NCBI GenBank assembly: GCA_041391745.1
Contig: JAWKNK010000001.1
Span: 248,001 to 312,000 of the forward strand
From: JAIXWP01 sp041391745
Lineage (GTDB): Bacteria > Bacteroidota > Bacteroidia > Flavobacteriales_D > Sanyastnellaceae
Length of the DNA stretch: 64,000 nucleotides
Reading direction: 5' to 3'
Shown: positions 1 through 10,323 of the stretch, piece by piece
How positions within the stretch are numbered: position 1 is the first letter of the stretch
Layout: every line of letters starts with the position of its first letter
The notes under the pieces: model-generated
Told to the model about the DNA's origin: nothing
Database searches by the model: none
Seen by the model: only the letters and a program-made list of their open reading frames with translations
Program-made: the position numbers and the translations under genes

Positions 1-62
1 TTCATGTGATTGATAAAGTAGTGCTACCTAAGTAAGCACTACGGCTTAACCTAAACAAAAAT

Positions 63-91
63 CCCGACTCAATTGAGTCGGGATTTTTTTT
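63..91. terminator. Bidirectional rho-independent terminator
   Basis: Perfect 20-nt palindrome (63-82, arms CCCGACTCAA/TTGAGTCGGG) flanked by a run of T on the right and of A on the left. It ends the minus-strand gene that stops at 94 and could also end transcription entering from the left. Bases 1-56 hold no gene I can support. Confidence 0.85.
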
Positions 92-93
92 GT

Positions 94-3000
94 TTATTCT
101 TTTATAAATGGTTTTATCAAATCGACTTGACCATCTTCTGATGTGATTCGGACAAAATACAAACCGCTAGTCCATGTACTTGGTAGTTCCATTATTAATG
201 CAGAACTAGACTCTGGAAGTAAGAAGACTTCCAACTTTCTTCCCATCGCATCAATAATTTCAACTCTTGATGAAGAATTGATAGATTTATTCATGCTAAT
301 GTTAAGCACATTACTTGCAGGGTTTGGATAAAGATCAAAATTCAAATTTGAATATTCTTCTCCACTATTATTTGCAATTAGTCCATTCGGTTGAGGAGCG
401 ATTTCTACACAAACTGCTGGCCCAAACTCTATAGGAAGTCCACTTGCTACAATTGGACGAACGCGAACATCAAAAGTTCCTCCATAAGCGAAACCATTAT
501 TAATTGAAACTTGTAAGAAGCGACTCGTTCCCATTACTGATGTGTATACGGGAATTCCTGGCACATCTGTTCTCACCACTTCCCATTCATAACCTTGTGT
601 ACCACAAACTCTCGGGTTACACATAATATATTGGTTTAGTCCCTTAACATTTGGACATGCATCAGATGACCTAACTTGAACTGACGGTGGATTTCCAATA
701 TGAATATTACAAGAATTCGTAGAATTTACTTCAATATTTTCAACATCACCTGCGCCATTCGTGACATGGAAAACAGGATTAATTTGAAGAGAATAATCTG
801 CATTGTACGTTAAACCTGAAACCCATTCTAATATAATTTTTGTAGTTGTGGCATTGTAATAAGTTAAAGGTTCACCACCCGAAATAGGTGTAAATATGAA
901 ATTGTAGCTAGCAGTGCTTGCGAATTGTGCTTTAATAATTGTACAAAGTGATAAGTTAGATGTATTAAAATCACAAGCAGACTCCCTAAAGTGCGAGACG
1001 CAAATATTGAATTGACCTGTTCCTTGTGCAGAGTTGTAGTTTCTTACTCCAATGAAATATTCTTGACCAGGGTTTAAATTACCAAAATTCAAAATTTCAG
1101 TCCCCACAATATTCTGAATATTCTCTTGATCAATCAGGTTGCCAAGTTCATCTTGAAGTTCAACCAATATATTACATGAACCAGAATTAACCACAATGCG
1201 CGCTCCAGATGTTGCTGCTGTAAAACTGTACCATAAGTCTTCACCAGTGATACACAAAGTCTGAGCCTCCACAGATGGAGTAGCTTCGGTTAAGTCGCCA
1301 TCTATGGTGAAGCATCCATATACAGGAACAGAGGTTAATTGTTGAGCATTTAAAATATTGTCGTTTGCAGGAGCAGTGCCAGAGCACCCTTCATCAACAA
1401 CAGTATTACAGTTATTGTCCACGTTATCGTTACAGATTTCAATTGCTCCAGGATAACTTGTCGATTCTAAATCATCACAATCTGTGCTGTTCGTTACATA
1501 TCCCACTAATGGTGTGCAACTTTCTGCACTAACAGCAGCGTTTCCAAAGCCATCGCCATCAAGATCTTGATAATATGTTATTGCATATGTGCAACTTCCA
1601 TCATTTGAATTCGCATTCGAGTCGAAGTTACAAGCTGTATTATCTGTACACCCCAAGAATATGCAACTGCCATTGTCATTGTTAGCAGAAGCATTGTAGT
1701 TATCTGCTGTAGGATCAGTACATCCAGAAATGATACAACTTCCATCATCCAAAGTTGCGGTTACATCATAGTTATCCGCAAGAGGGTTTGTACATCCTGA
1801 AATAATACAACTACCATCATCTTGGTTGGCACCTGGATCATAGTTGTCAGCGGCTGGATTAGTACATCCAGAGAAAATACAGCTACCATTGTCGTTATTT
1901 GCTAAAGCATTGTAGTTGTCAGCTGCTGGATCAGTACATCCAGAAATGATACAACTGCCATCGTCTAATGTCGCATTTGAGTTGTAGTTGTCTGCAGTTG
2001 GATCTGTACATCCCAACACGTCACAGCTTCCATCGTCAACATTCGCACAAGGGTCATAGTTTGGCGATGTTGGATTGGTACATCCAAATGTGTCAAAGAC
2101 TAAATATTCGATACTAAATCCGCCTTCCAAACCTTGAAAACCTCCAACTTGAATCAAATAAGTTTGGCCTACAGTCAAATCGCCACATAAAAACTCAAGA
2201 GTTGAGAAAAGTCCAATATCGTTATCATCATTACAAGCTACTTGTGCACCTCCACAACTTTCATACACTGCAATTCGAGTATCCGTAATTGGTTCGCCTC
2301 CAGCTGGACTTCCGAAAGAAGTTTCAATAATTACGTCACCTCCAAGATATTCAAATGAATACCAAACATCCTTTATTTGAGTAGATCCACCGCATGATGG
2401 ATTGGATGAATCTGAGCATGTTCCCACATTAGTACCCTGAACTGGCGCAGCATTGGCAACAAGTTCAATGGCGTCATTGCAAGTATCATTAACTGGACCA
2501 TATACACAAGATCCGTCATCAGTTTCCGCTGAAGCATTATAATTACAAGCCGATACGTCCATACAGCCACCCAAGGCAGCATTGAAACAGAAGTTATAAG
2601 ATACTTGAAAACCGAAGGCAGGATTAGCTAACTGAAAAATTGTAGAGTTATCCGAATTGTCTTCCATATAGAAGCTACCATTAGTAGCACATCCTGAAGG
2701 ATAGCTCATACCGTCACCATAAGTGTCGTAGAAAGTGAACGTGAAACATCCATCTGGTAAGCAAAGCTCTGTGTCATAAGTAGTATTATCACCAAAGCCT
2801 CCACCATTATACAATTCCACACCTAAATCGTCTGTCAGCGACCACGAAGATTCGCTTCCATAACAATCGGTAGTTAAATGGAATGTAACTGAGTTAGACC
2901 CTATGACTACATTGTAAGGACTACTGCCCGTATTGTTTCCGGATAAATCATCTTCTACAAAGTTGACAGAAATAATTTCAACGCTATAAGTGAAAGAACC

Positions 3001-5526
3001 AGCGCCGTAATTGACACTTGGAAGAGTAATCAATTCAGAATTACCCGATGTAATCAATCCTGTCCAATCGAAGGATTGAACAGGGTTGGCATCCACCTGA
3101 TATTGGATAGTCAAATTAGTGATATCATCAACTCCAGTATTTAAGACCTGAATAATTCCAGCCACATCTGCTGTGCACAAAGTTCCGGTTGGTTCAACCA
3201 CATCAATTATTGCAGCATCCAATTGAGCTGGAGAATATAAGGGCGCACTCCATGTTCCACGACCATAAGTTGCAGCCACTACAATTTGAGAAAGGTATTG
3301 AATCTCTAACTCACTAACCACAACATTTGGAAGTCCGTTCATGTACGGTACCCAGTTACCCAAATCATTATCACGATAATAGACCCCAGCATCAGTACCT
3401 ACGTAAAGTCCACCATTTGACCCCTCTTGATAAGTGATACAGTTGGTAGGAATATTCGGAAGACTTCCTGAGATATTGGACCATGTTCCACCTGCATTTG
3501 ATGACATATAAACTTTCGTTCCTGAGGAAAACCCGGAGAAAGTCACATATACTTCTTGTTCATTGGTTGGGTTTACTTCAATGTAAGTGATATATAAACC
3601 AGGAAGTCCGCTTACTGTGCTGAAATTATTGCCATCCGTTGAAACATATAGGGTAGAGCCCTTTGAAGCGTAGATATAATTGTTGTTAGACTTTGCAACC
3701 GCAAGAGCATTGAGGGTTCCTGTTCCCATTGTTCCGAGTGCTGTGAAACTGGCACCCGCATTCGTTGATTTATAAACTCTTGTTTTTCCAACGTACAAGT
3801 GGCCAGAAGTTGATCCAACAACATAAGGAGTGACCCATGCACCATCTTCATTCACACCTGTTCCTCCAGAATTACAAACCGTTGTAGGGAAGGAGAGACC
3901 TGTATTCGTACTTTTTCTAATAGCACCATAATAAAGTTCTCCATACATGATACTTTGGTTGGTCGGATCGATTATACATTCCATTCCATCACCACCGATA
4001 GGTCGAGTATGTGTTGCACCATTTTTCAAATTGGTACCATTGTCTTGCCATCCAGTAATAACGTAGTTGCTGCTTTGATCAGAAACGCTTAATCTATATT
4101 GTTGACCAATTTGAAGATTTGAAGAAATATCCGTGTAATTAGTTCCGTCGGTTGTTGTAAATGCACCGCCATCACAACCTACAAGTAGACGTGTGGTACC
4201 TGGCACAAAGTATAAAGCATGAATATCTGCGTGAACATAGGGAGCACCGCCACCACCATACCAGTGACCACTTAAAGACCAGTTCAATCCCCCATTACTT
4301 GATTTCCAAACGTTTACACCACCTGTATAAATGATATCTGCATCATTAGGATCTGCAACGATTCTTAGGTCATACCAAGATTGGCCACCTGAATCCGTTC
4401 CACTTGGATCCCAACCCATAAGGTTTAAAGGACCTGAATATCTTGTCGTAAATGATACTCCCGCATTAGTAGAGCGATAAACTCCCTCCATTCCGCTATC
4501 CGAAGACTTTCCTGTTAGAATATAAACGTAGTCAGGCTGATCTGCTGAAACTGCTAAAGCCATTCTATTTACTCCTGAAGTGGGCAGTCCAGATGTTATT
4601 TGCGTCCAAGTAACGCCATTGTCATCTGACTTGAAGAATTGTGAACTACATGCATAAACTGTATTTGAAGTTCCTGGATGAAATACCAAATCTTTGAAAT
4701 TCCCCGTTCTCACCTGAGTCCATGATGTTCCGCCATTTGAAGTTCTGTAAATACCATTGCTGGTAGCCACAATCACTACTTGTGTATTACTAGGGTCAAT
4801 AAGAATACGGTTCGACGTTCTCGTTGAACTAACTCCCCACGACAAGCCAGTTGTATTCCATGTAGCTCCACCATCTGTTGACTTTAAAACCCCTAAAGAA
4901 TATGTATCTCCCGCATCACCATCACCAGTAGCGATATACATCTCGTTGACATTGTTTGGATTAATAGCAATATCACTTACTCCAATCGAAGCCAAGAAAT
5001 CGGTATTGAGCATGGTCCAGCTTGCACCAGAGTTTATAGACTTCCAAACACCACCACCGGGAGCACAAGCAAAAAATGTTGTAGTACTTCCAGGTTCATT
5101 TCTAAGAGAGTTCACTCTTCCTGCGCCGCCTCCGCCTGATGGTACAGATGTATTTCCGATATAAGTCCAATCACCTGGCATGTTCGCATTATTTTGGAAC
5201 ATTTGAGGTTGATCTTGCATCGCACGATAAACGGCGTCTGGTGCAAAACGCTCACCACTAGGGTAACATCGTTGCTCCATAAAATACTCCCAACGCTTGA
5301 ATTGCTTGTAACCTTTTCCTTTTGTCACAGGACGATTCAGCCAAGCTTCGTTGAATGCATTTTGTACGTCTTGAATTTTCACAGTACTATCTTGCATTAA
5401 ACTTTGCCAAGTCTGCGATAAAGAACTATTAGTCAGAGAGATAAATACCGTTAACGAAAGTAATACTTTAATTGATTTTTGGAGTTTATGCGCAAGAAAA
5501 TTCGCATTTCTCGAGAAAATGATCAT
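94..5526 (-). CDS. Giant T9SS-exported BNR/sortilin-repeat protein
   Basis: 1810 residues. A hydrophobic signal peptide (about 1-38) ends near SSLSQ. Residues about 115-770 are BNR/sortilin-type propeller repeats, with many STNAG and TDGG turns as in VPS10/glycosidase-like beta-propellers. Next come Ig-like/CARDB-type and pre-peptidase C-like beta domains (DVWYSF and DLWYSF motifs), interrupted by eight copies of a 24-residue Cys/Asp repeat of form GCTxPxAxNYxxxAxxDDGSC, and a MopE-like metal-binding motif (YYQDLDGDGFG). The C-terminal 80 residues (DLYPNPASNVLNIS to the end) form a type A T9SS sorting domain, so the protein is probably exported and attached to the cell surface or released. 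Substrate is unknown; adhesion or polymer binding is my inference. The ATG at 5526 is the only start that supplies the signal peptide. Confidence 0.9.
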   Translation of the reverse strand: MIIFSRNANFLAHKLQKSIKVLLSLTVFISLTNSSLSQTWQSLMQDSTVKIQDVQNAFNEAWLNRPVTKGKGYKQFKRWEYFMEQRCYPSGERFAPDAVYRAMQDQPQMFQNNANMPGDWTYIGNTSVPSGGGGAGRVNSLRNEPGSTTTFFACAPGGGVWKSINSGASWTMLNTDFLASIGVSDIAINPNNVNEMYIATGDGDAGDTYSLGVLKSTDGGATWNTTGLSWGVSSTRTSNRILIDPSNTQVVIVATSNGIYRTSNGGTSWTQVRTGNFKDLVFHPGTSNTVYACSSQFFKSDDNGVTWTQITSGLPTSGVNRMALAVSADQPDYVYILTGKSSDSGMEGVYRSTNAGVSFTTRYSGPLNLMGWDPSGTDSGGQSWYDLRIVADPNDADIIYTGGVNVWKSSNGGLNWSLSGHWYGGGGAPYVHADIHALYFVPGTTRLLVGCDGGAFTTTDGTNYTDISSNLQIGQQYRLSVSDQSSNYVITGWQDNGTNLKNGATHTRPIGGDGMECIIDPTNQSIMYGELYYGAIRKSTNTGLSFPTTVCNSGGTGVNEDGAWVTPYVVGSTSGHLYVGKTRVYKSTNAGASFTALGTMGTGTLNALAVAKSNNNYIYASKGSTLYVSTDGNNFSTVSGLPGLYITYIEVNPTNEQEVYVTFSGFSSGTKVYMSSNAGGTWSNISGSLPNIPTNCITYQEGSNGGLYVGTDAGVYYRDNDLGNWVPYMNGLPNVVVSELEIQYLSQIVVAATYGRGTWSAPLYSPAQLDAAIIDVVEPTGTLCTADVAGIIQVLNTGVDDITNLTIQYQVDANPVQSFDWTGLITSGNSELITLPSVNYGAGSFTYSVEIISVNFVEDDLSGNNTGSSPYNVVIGSNSVTFHLTTDCYGSESSWSLTDDLGVELYNGGGFGDNTTYDTELCLPDGCFTFTFYDTYGDGMSYPSGCATNGSFYMEDNSDNSTIFQLANPAFGFQVSYNFCFNAALGGCMDVSACNYNASAETDDGSCVYGPVNDTCNDAIELVANAAPVQGTNVGTCSDSSNPSCGGSTQIKDVWYSFEYLGGDVIIETSFGSPAGGEPITDTRIAVYESCGGAQVACNDDNDIGLFSTLEFLCGDLTVGQTYLIQVGGFQGLEGGFSIEYLVFDTFGCTNPTSPNYDPCANVDDGSCDVLGCTDPTADNYNSNATLDDGSCIISGCTDPAADNYNALANNDNGSCIFSGCTNPAADNYDPGANQDDGSCIISGCTNPLADNYDVTATLDDGSCIISGCTDPTADNYNASANNDNGSCIFLGCTDNTACNFDSNANSNDGSCTYAITYYQDLDGDGFGNAAVSAESCTPLVGYVTNSTDCDDLESTSYPGAIEICNDNVDNNCNTVVDEGCSGTAPANDNILNAQQLTSVPVYGCFTIDGDLTEATPSVEAQTLCITGEDLWYSFTAATSGARIVVNSGSCNILVELQDELGNLIDQENIQNIVGTEILNFGNLNPGQEYFIGVRNYNSAQGTGQFNICVSHFRESACDFNTSNLSLCTIIKAQFASTASYNFIFTPISGGEPLTYYNATTTKIILEWVSGLTYNADYSLQINPVFHVTNGAGDVENIEVNSTNSCNIHIGNPPSVQVRSSDACPNVKGLNQYIMCNPRVCGTQGYEWEVVRTDVPGIPVYTSVMGTSRFLQVSINNGFAYGGTFDVRVRPIVASGLPIEFGPAVCVEIAPQPNGLIANNSGEEYSNLNFDLYPNPASNVLNISMNKSINSSSRVEIIDAMGRKLEVFLLPESSSALIMELPSTWTSGLYFVRITSEDGQVDLIKPFIKE
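1585..2085 (-). repeat. 72-bp in-frame tandem repeat (seven units) within the BNR protein
   Basis: Seven consecutive 72-bp units (the last 69 bp) each encode about 24 residues starting GCT(D/N)P and ending DDGSC or DNGSC. An eighth, separated copy (GCMDVSACNY) lies near 2500-2570. The second and last tandem copies are the most divergent; the inner five are nearly identical at DNA level, suggesting recent duplication. Two Cys and conserved Asp/Asn per unit suggest small disulfide-stabilised, possibly Ca-binding modules. Confidence 0.9.
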
Positions 5527-5690
5527 CAGGAGTATGGTTATTTGGTTTAACTAAAAATACATTAACAAAGTAACTATAAGCTAGTTTTTAAAAAAATCAA
5601 GAAATCAACAATGTTGTAATGCAAAAAATATTAGCATTGCATGTTGAAAACTCCACAAGGTTTTACCGAAAATCTATCAAGCTATCGTTC

Positions 5691-5698
5691 TACTTTCG
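5691..5698 (+). promoter_or_regulatory. Candidate -7 box of parE
   Basis: TACTTTCG, a one-mismatch version of the Bacteroidota -7 box TAnnTTTG, predicting a 5' leader of about 34 nt for parE. No clear -33 TTG is visible. The same octamer lies upstream of gyrA. The rest of the 5527-5735 gap is AT-rich and shows no other gene. Confidence 0.4.
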
Positions 5699-5735
5699 CT
5701 GATTGTTCAATTTTTGATTCGACAGAAAGAAGCGT

Positions 5736-7613
5736 ATGGCACAGAATACACAGTACACAGAGGATAATATTCGATCATTAGAATGGCACGAACACATTCG
5801 TTTGCGCCCGGGTATGTATATTGGAAAATTAGGGGACGGGTCCACATCAGATGATGGTATTTATGTGTTGCTGAAAGAAATTCTTGATAACTCTATCGAT
5901 GAGTTTGTAATGGGAAATGGAAAAACCATTGAAGTTACGATTAAAGATGGAGTAGTGGCAGTACGAGATTATGGTAGAGGTATTCCACTCGGTAAAGTCA
6001 TCGACTGTGTTTCTAAAATCAATACAGGAGGAAAATACGATAGCAGAGCTTTTAAAAAATCTGTTGGACTAAATGGTGTTGGTACAAAAGCCGTAAATGC
6101 TTTGAGTAGCTACTTTAAAGTAGAATCTTTTAGAGAAGGTCAAACCAAAGTAGCAGAGTTTGCTCAAGGTAACATTACAAAAGATTATAAGGCTGTAAAG
6201 TCAACAGGTAAAGATGGAACAGCAATGACTTTCATTCCTGATGAAAGTATATTCCACAATTATCAATTCAGAGCGCAGTATGTAGAAAGACTTCTATGGA
6301 ACTATGCGTACCTAAATTCGGGACTCACTATTGTGTTCAATGGTCAAAAATTCAAATCTGAAAATGGTTTGATGGATCTTTTGAATAACAATATGTCCGA
6401 AGAGCCGATTTATCCTATCATACACTTAAAAGGTGATGATATTGAGGTTGCGATCACTCACGCCAACTCGTATGGCGAAGAATATTACAGTTTTGTGAAT
6501 GGTCAGTATACTACTCAAGGAGGTACGCACCAAGCAGCGTTCAGAGAAGCTTATGTAAAAGTTATTCGCGACTTTTTTCAAAAGGATTATGAAGCAGTTG
6601 ACATTCGATCAGGAATTATTTCAGCAGTTGCGGTTAAAGTGATCGAACCTGTATTTGAATCACAAACAAAAACCAAATTGGGATCGAATGAAATCGAACC
6701 TAACGGCAAGAGCATGAAAGCCTTTGTGCTTGAGTTTTTACAGAAGGAGTTAGATAATTATCTCCACAAAAACCAGGAACAAGCCCAAACGATTCAAAAG
6801 AAAATTCAGCAAAGTGAGCGCGAAAGAAAAGAGCTCGCCGGTGTTGCTAAACTTGCGCGAGAAAGAGCTAAGAAAGCCAATCTTCACAACAAGAAACTGA
6901 GAGATTGCAAAGTTCACTTAAATGATAAACATGAGTCGGCAGGTGAAACGATGATTTTCATCACCGAGGGTGACAGTGCTAGTGGTTCTATTACGATTTC
7001 AAGAAACGTGCAAACTCAGGCTGTATTCAGCTTGAAAGGTAAGCCACTAAACACATACGGACTTACAAAAAAAGTGGTTTATGAAAACGAAGAGTTCAAC
7101 TTACTTCAAGCAGCACTCAACATTGAAGATGGTTTGGATTCTTTGAGATATAACAAAGTAATCATTGCAACGGATGCTGATGTTGATGGAATGCACATCC
7201 GCCTTTTGATGATCACTTTCTTCCTTCAATTCTTTCCAGATCTTGTGAAGTTGGGACACTTATATGTGCTTCAAACACCACTATTCAGGGTTAGAAATAA
7301 AAAGGAAACGTTCTATTGCTACAGTGATTTGGAAAGACAAACAGCTATCCAAAAGTTAGGCGGAAAACCTGAAATTACTCGATTCAAAGGACTTGGCGAA
7401 ATCAGTCCAGATGAGTTCAAGCATTTCATTGGTGAAGACATCCGTCTTGAGCCAGTAATTATTGGAAAAGAATCGCATCTTAAAGATATGTTAGAATTCT
7501 ACATGGGTAAAAACACTCCGACCCGTCAAGAATTCATCATTAATAACTTGAAAGTTGAAAAAGACCTAGCTGATATAGTAGCTAAAAAAGAAGAAGTAGA
7601 AGAAGAGGCATAA
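5736..7613 (+). CDS. parE: DNA topoisomerase IV subunit B (ParE-type)
   Basis: ATPase subunit of the type IIA topoisomerase that decatenates daughter chromosomes. The GHKL ATPase domain shows EILDNSIDEF (about 48-57), DYGRGIPLG (78-86) and GLNGVGTKAVNAL (111-123). The TOPRIM domain shows ITEGDSASGS (about 409-418) and the DADVDGMHIR metal-binding motif (about 480-489). At 625 residues it has the size of ParE-type subunits, without the long insertion of proteobacterial GyrB. It lies 9 bp upstream of parC, so the two subunits are probably co-transcribed. gyrA is 7.5 kb away in the same window, which supports the topoisomerase IV assignment over gyrase, although Bacteroidota ParE/ParC are divergent. 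Confidence 0.93.
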   Translation: MAQNTQYTEDNIRSLEWHEHIRLRPGMYIGKLGDGSTSDDGIYVLLKEILDNSIDEFVMGNGKTIEVTIKDGVVAVRDYGRGIPLGKVIDCVSKINTGGKYDSRAFKKSVGLNGVGTKAVNALSSYFKVESFREGQTKVAEFAQGNITKDYKAVKSTGKDGTAMTFIPDESIFHNYQFRAQYVERLLWNYAYLNSGLTIVFNGQKFKSENGLMDLLNNNMSEEPIYPIIHLKGDDIEVAITHANSYGEEYYSFVNGQYTTQGGTHQAAFREAYVKVIRDFFQKDYEAVDIRSGIISAVAVKVIEPVFESQTKTKLGSNEIEPNGKSMKAFVLEFLQKELDNYLHKNQEQAQTIQKKIQQSERERKELAGVAKLARERAKKANLHNKKLRDCKVHLNDKHESAGETMIFITEGDSASGSITISRNVQTQAVFSLKGKPLNTYGLTKKVVYENEEFNLLQAALNIEDGLDSLRYNKVIIATDADVDGMHIRLLMITFFLQFFPDLVKLGHLYVLQTPLFRVRNKKETFYCYSDLERQTAIQKLGGKPEITRFKGLGEISPDEFKHFIGEDIRLEPVIIGKESHLKDMLEFYMGKNTPTRQEFIINNLKVEKDLADIVAKKEEVEEEA

Positions 7614-7622
7614 TCAAACGAA

Positions 7623-10286
7623 ATGGCAGAAGAATTAGAGAATCAAAATACTCACTCCGAAAGTGAATTAGGTAAAGTAACGCAAGTACAAGGACTATAT
7701 GAAAATTGGTTTCTTGATTATGCGTCGTATGTAATATTAGAAAGAGCTGTTCCCCACATCAATGATGGTTTGAAGCCTGTACAACGAAGAATTCTTCATT
7801 CTTTGTGGGAAATGGATGATGGTCGCTTCAATAAAGTGGCCAACGTTATTGGTAATACCATGAAATATCACCCGCACGGTGATGCTTCAATTGGTGATGC
7901 CATTGTGCAAATTGGACAAAAAGATCTCCTTCTCGACACTCAAGGAAACTGGGGAAATATTTTCACTGGCGATAGCGCAGCCGCTCCTCGATACATTGAG
8001 GTGCGTTTAAATAAGTTTGCGAAAGATGTTGTATTCAATCCTAAAACTACCAATTGGCTATCGAGTTATGACGGTCGTAACAAGGAACCTGAAACACTTC
8101 CAGTTAAGTTTCCTTTGTTATTGGCGCTTGGAGTAGAAGGGATTGCAGTTGGTCTTGCTTGTAAAATTCTTCCTCACAACTTCAATGAATTGATCGACGC
8201 AAGCATTGATGCATTGAAAGGAAAGAAAACGCGCATTGTTCCGGACTTCCAACAAGGTGGAATGGCCGATTTTTCAGATTACAATGGCGGATTGAGAGGT
8301 GGAAAAGTGCGTGTGAGAGCAAGAATTAAAAAAGACGATAAGGACAAGACGCTTATTATCAACGAAGTCCCATTTAGCACGACTACAGGCAGCTTGATTG
8401 ATTCCATTCTCAAGGCCAACGATAAGGGAAAAATTAAAATCAAAAAGATTGAAGATAATACTGCGGAACACGTTGAAATTGTTGTTCACTTAGCTCCTGG
8501 TGTTAGTCCTGATAAAACTATTGATGCCTTATATGCATTCACGGATTGTGAAGTAAGTATTTCTCCGAACTCCTGTGTAATTTCAGAAGATCGACCTCAT
8601 TTCTTAACAGTAGACGACCTTCTTAAGGCCTCTGCTGATTACACCAGAGATCTCATCAAGTTAGAACTTGAAATTGAACTCAACGAATTAAGAGAGCAGT
8701 GGCATTTTGCTTCATTGGAGAAAATTTTCATTGAAAAGAGAATTTACCGCAAGATTGAAGAATGTGAAACTTGGGAAGAAATTATGGATACAATCCACAA
8801 AGGATTGAAACCATTCACCAAGCATTTACTTAGAAAGGTCACAGACGAGGATGTTACTCGACTTACTGAAATTAAAATCAAAAGAATTTCTAAGTTCGAT
8901 AGCTTCAAAGCAGATGAACATCTTGCGAAACTTGAAGGGCAAATTGATGTGGTTAACAACAAGCTTGAAAACCTCACGGATACCGCTATTGCATACTTCA
9001 AAGATTTAAAAGCTAAACACGGAAAAGGGAAGGAGCGCCGGACTGAAATCAAACCTTTCGATGTTGTGCAAGCCGCACAAGTTGCCATTGCCAACGCAAA
9101 ACTATTTGTAAATTGGAAAGAAGGTTTCATCGGAACAGGATTGAAAAGAGATGAAGGAGAGTATGTATGTGACTGTTCTGACATCGATGATATTATCGTG
9201 TTTAGGAAAGATGGGAAGATGCTTGTTACCAAAGTTCAACCAAAATCCTTTGTTGGTAAAGACATTATTCATGCAGCTGTTTGGAAAAAAGACGACAAGC
9301 GCACGATTTATAATATGATTTATCGCGATGGAAAGAGTGGGCCGGCATTGATGAAGCGATTCGCCGTTACCGCCATCACTAGAGATAAAGAATACCCTTT
9401 GACCAAGGGTTCAGCTAACAGTGAAGTATTGCACTTCACTGCAAATCCAAATGGAGAAGCAGAAGTTGTAACAGTTCATTTAAGAGCACTTGAGCGACTT
9501 AAAAAGCTCAAGTTTGATATTGATTTTTCTGAATTAGCCATCAAAGGCCGAGACGCTGTAGGAAATATTTGCTCGAAGCATCCAGTAAAGAAAGTTGAAA
9601 TCAAACAAGAAGGAATATCAACACTTGGAGCTCGTGAATTGTGGTTGGATGAAAGCGTAATGCGACTCAACGAAGAAGGCCATGGCAGATATCTTGGCGA
9701 ATTTGAAGCAGAAGACATGCTTTTGGTCATCCTTGATTCAGGAGTTTATAAGCTTATACCACCAGATCTTTCTACTCATTTCGATGATAATTTGTTGATT
9801 GTAGAAAAATTCATTCCTGAAAAGCCAATTAGCGCTGTTTACTTTGATGGCGATAAGGAATCTTGGTTTGTAAAACGATTCTTAGTAGAACCTTCTAAAG
9901 GCCCAGTCACGTTTATAACGGAACACCCGAAAAGTAAGCTAGCCGTAGCCACTTTGTTGCATCACCCAACAGTTTATGTTCGCTTCAACAAGAAATTCAA
10001 GCAAGCTCAGAAAAAAATGGACGAAAGCGTTTCCTTGCGCGACTTTATTGCTGTAAAAGGATTGAAGGCACTGGGAAATAAGCTTACCAATCTACCTGTT
10101 TTGAGCATAGATTTATTGGAATCTGACGAGCAACGTGAAAGGGAGTCTGAAAATTTGCTTCAAGAAATGTTGAACGCGAAAAAACCAAAAAAGGTAGAGA
10201 TCGACAGACCAGATGACGAAACAGGGACAGTGCTTGATTCGAACAAAAAAGGAACGGGTCCAGGTAAGCAAGAAAGTCTTTTTTAA
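7623..10286 (+). CDS. parC: DNA topoisomerase IV subunit A (ParC-type)
   Basis: DNA breakage-reunion subunit partnering the ParE encoded 9 bp upstream. The N-terminal winged-helix/tower region has DGLKPVQRRILHS, the YHPHGDASIGDAIVQIG segment (quinolone-pocket region) and the catalytic tyrosine Tyr124 in AAPRYIEVRL. A coiled-coil tower (about 345-480) is followed by a C-terminal domain without clear GyrA boxes, which agrees with a decatenase rather than a supercoiling enzyme. The C-terminus is Lys/Asp-rich and ends in GKQESLF. 887 residues is long for ParC but usual for Bacteroidota type IIA subunit A. Confidence 0.92.
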   Translation: MAEELENQNTHSESELGKVTQVQGLYENWFLDYASYVILERAVPHINDGLKPVQRRILHSLWEMDDGRFNKVANVIGNTMKYHPHGDASIGDAIVQIGQKDLLLDTQGNWGNIFTGDSAAAPRYIEVRLNKFAKDVVFNPKTTNWLSSYDGRNKEPETLPVKFPLLLALGVEGIAVGLACKILPHNFNELIDASIDALKGKKTRIVPDFQQGGMADFSDYNGGLRGGKVRVRARIKKDDKDKTLIINEVPFSTTTGSLIDSILKANDKGKIKIKKIEDNTAEHVEIVVHLAPGVSPDKTIDALYAFTDCEVSISPNSCVISEDRPHFLTVDDLLKASADYTRDLIKLELEIELNELREQWHFASLEKIFIEKRIYRKIEECETWEEIMDTIHKGLKPFTKHLLRKVTDEDVTRLTEIKIKRISKFDSFKADEHLAKLEGQIDVVNNKLENLTDTAIAYFKDLKAKHGKGKERRTEIKPFDVVQAAQVAIANAKLFVNWKEGFIGTGLKRDEGEYVCDCSDIDDIIVFRKDGKMLVTKVQPKSFVGKDIIHAAVWKKDDKRTIYNMIYRDGKSGPALMKRFAVTAITRDKEYPLTKGSANSEVLHFTANPNGEAEVVTVHLRALERLKKLKFDIDFSELAIKGRDAVGNICSKHPVKKVEIKQEGISTLGARELWLDESVMRLNEEGHGRYLGEFEAEDMLLVILDSGVYKLIPPDLSTHFDDNLLIVEKFIPEKPISAVYFDGDKESWFVKRFLVEPSKGPVTFITEHPKSKLAVATLLHHPTVYVRFNKKFKQAQKKMDESVSLRDFIAVKGLKALGNKLTNLPVLSIDLLESDEQRERESENLLQEMLNAKKPKKVEIDRPDDETGTVLDSNKKGTGPGKQESLF

Positions 10287-10294
10287 AAATGAGC

Positions 10295-10302
10295 TATCTT
10301 TG
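10295..10302 (+). promoter_or_regulatory. -7 promoter box of the 10324 gene
   Basis: TATCTTTG matches TAnnTTTG exactly, 21 nt upstream of the ATG at 10324. It predicts a transcription start near 10306, downstream of the parC stop, and therefore supports 10324 over any start inside parC. Confidence 0.6.
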
Positions 10303-10323
10303 TATGACTTAACAACTAAGTTT

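Noticed and set aside
20..40. Small hairpin AGTGCT/AGCACT at the window edge
   Set aside because: Only six pairs and no T-run; context to the left is missing.
1585..2085. A regularly spaced repeat that could be taken for a CRISPR array
   Set aside because: Period is 72 bp, units are contiguous, in frame and encode a Cys/Asp peptide repeat; there are no spacers.
4757..5164. 135-codon plus-strand frame within the BNR gene
   Set aside because: Antisense shadow of the conserved propeller repeats; no start context or family features.
8744..9232. 162-codon minus-strand frame inside parC
   Set aside because: Ser/Leu-rich mirror of the conserved ParC coding frame; no promoter or motif.
10213..10323. 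N-terminal extension of the beta-barrel gene into parC
   Set aside because: It precedes the signal peptide, overlaps parC by 74 bp, and the -7 box at 10295 lies inside it.
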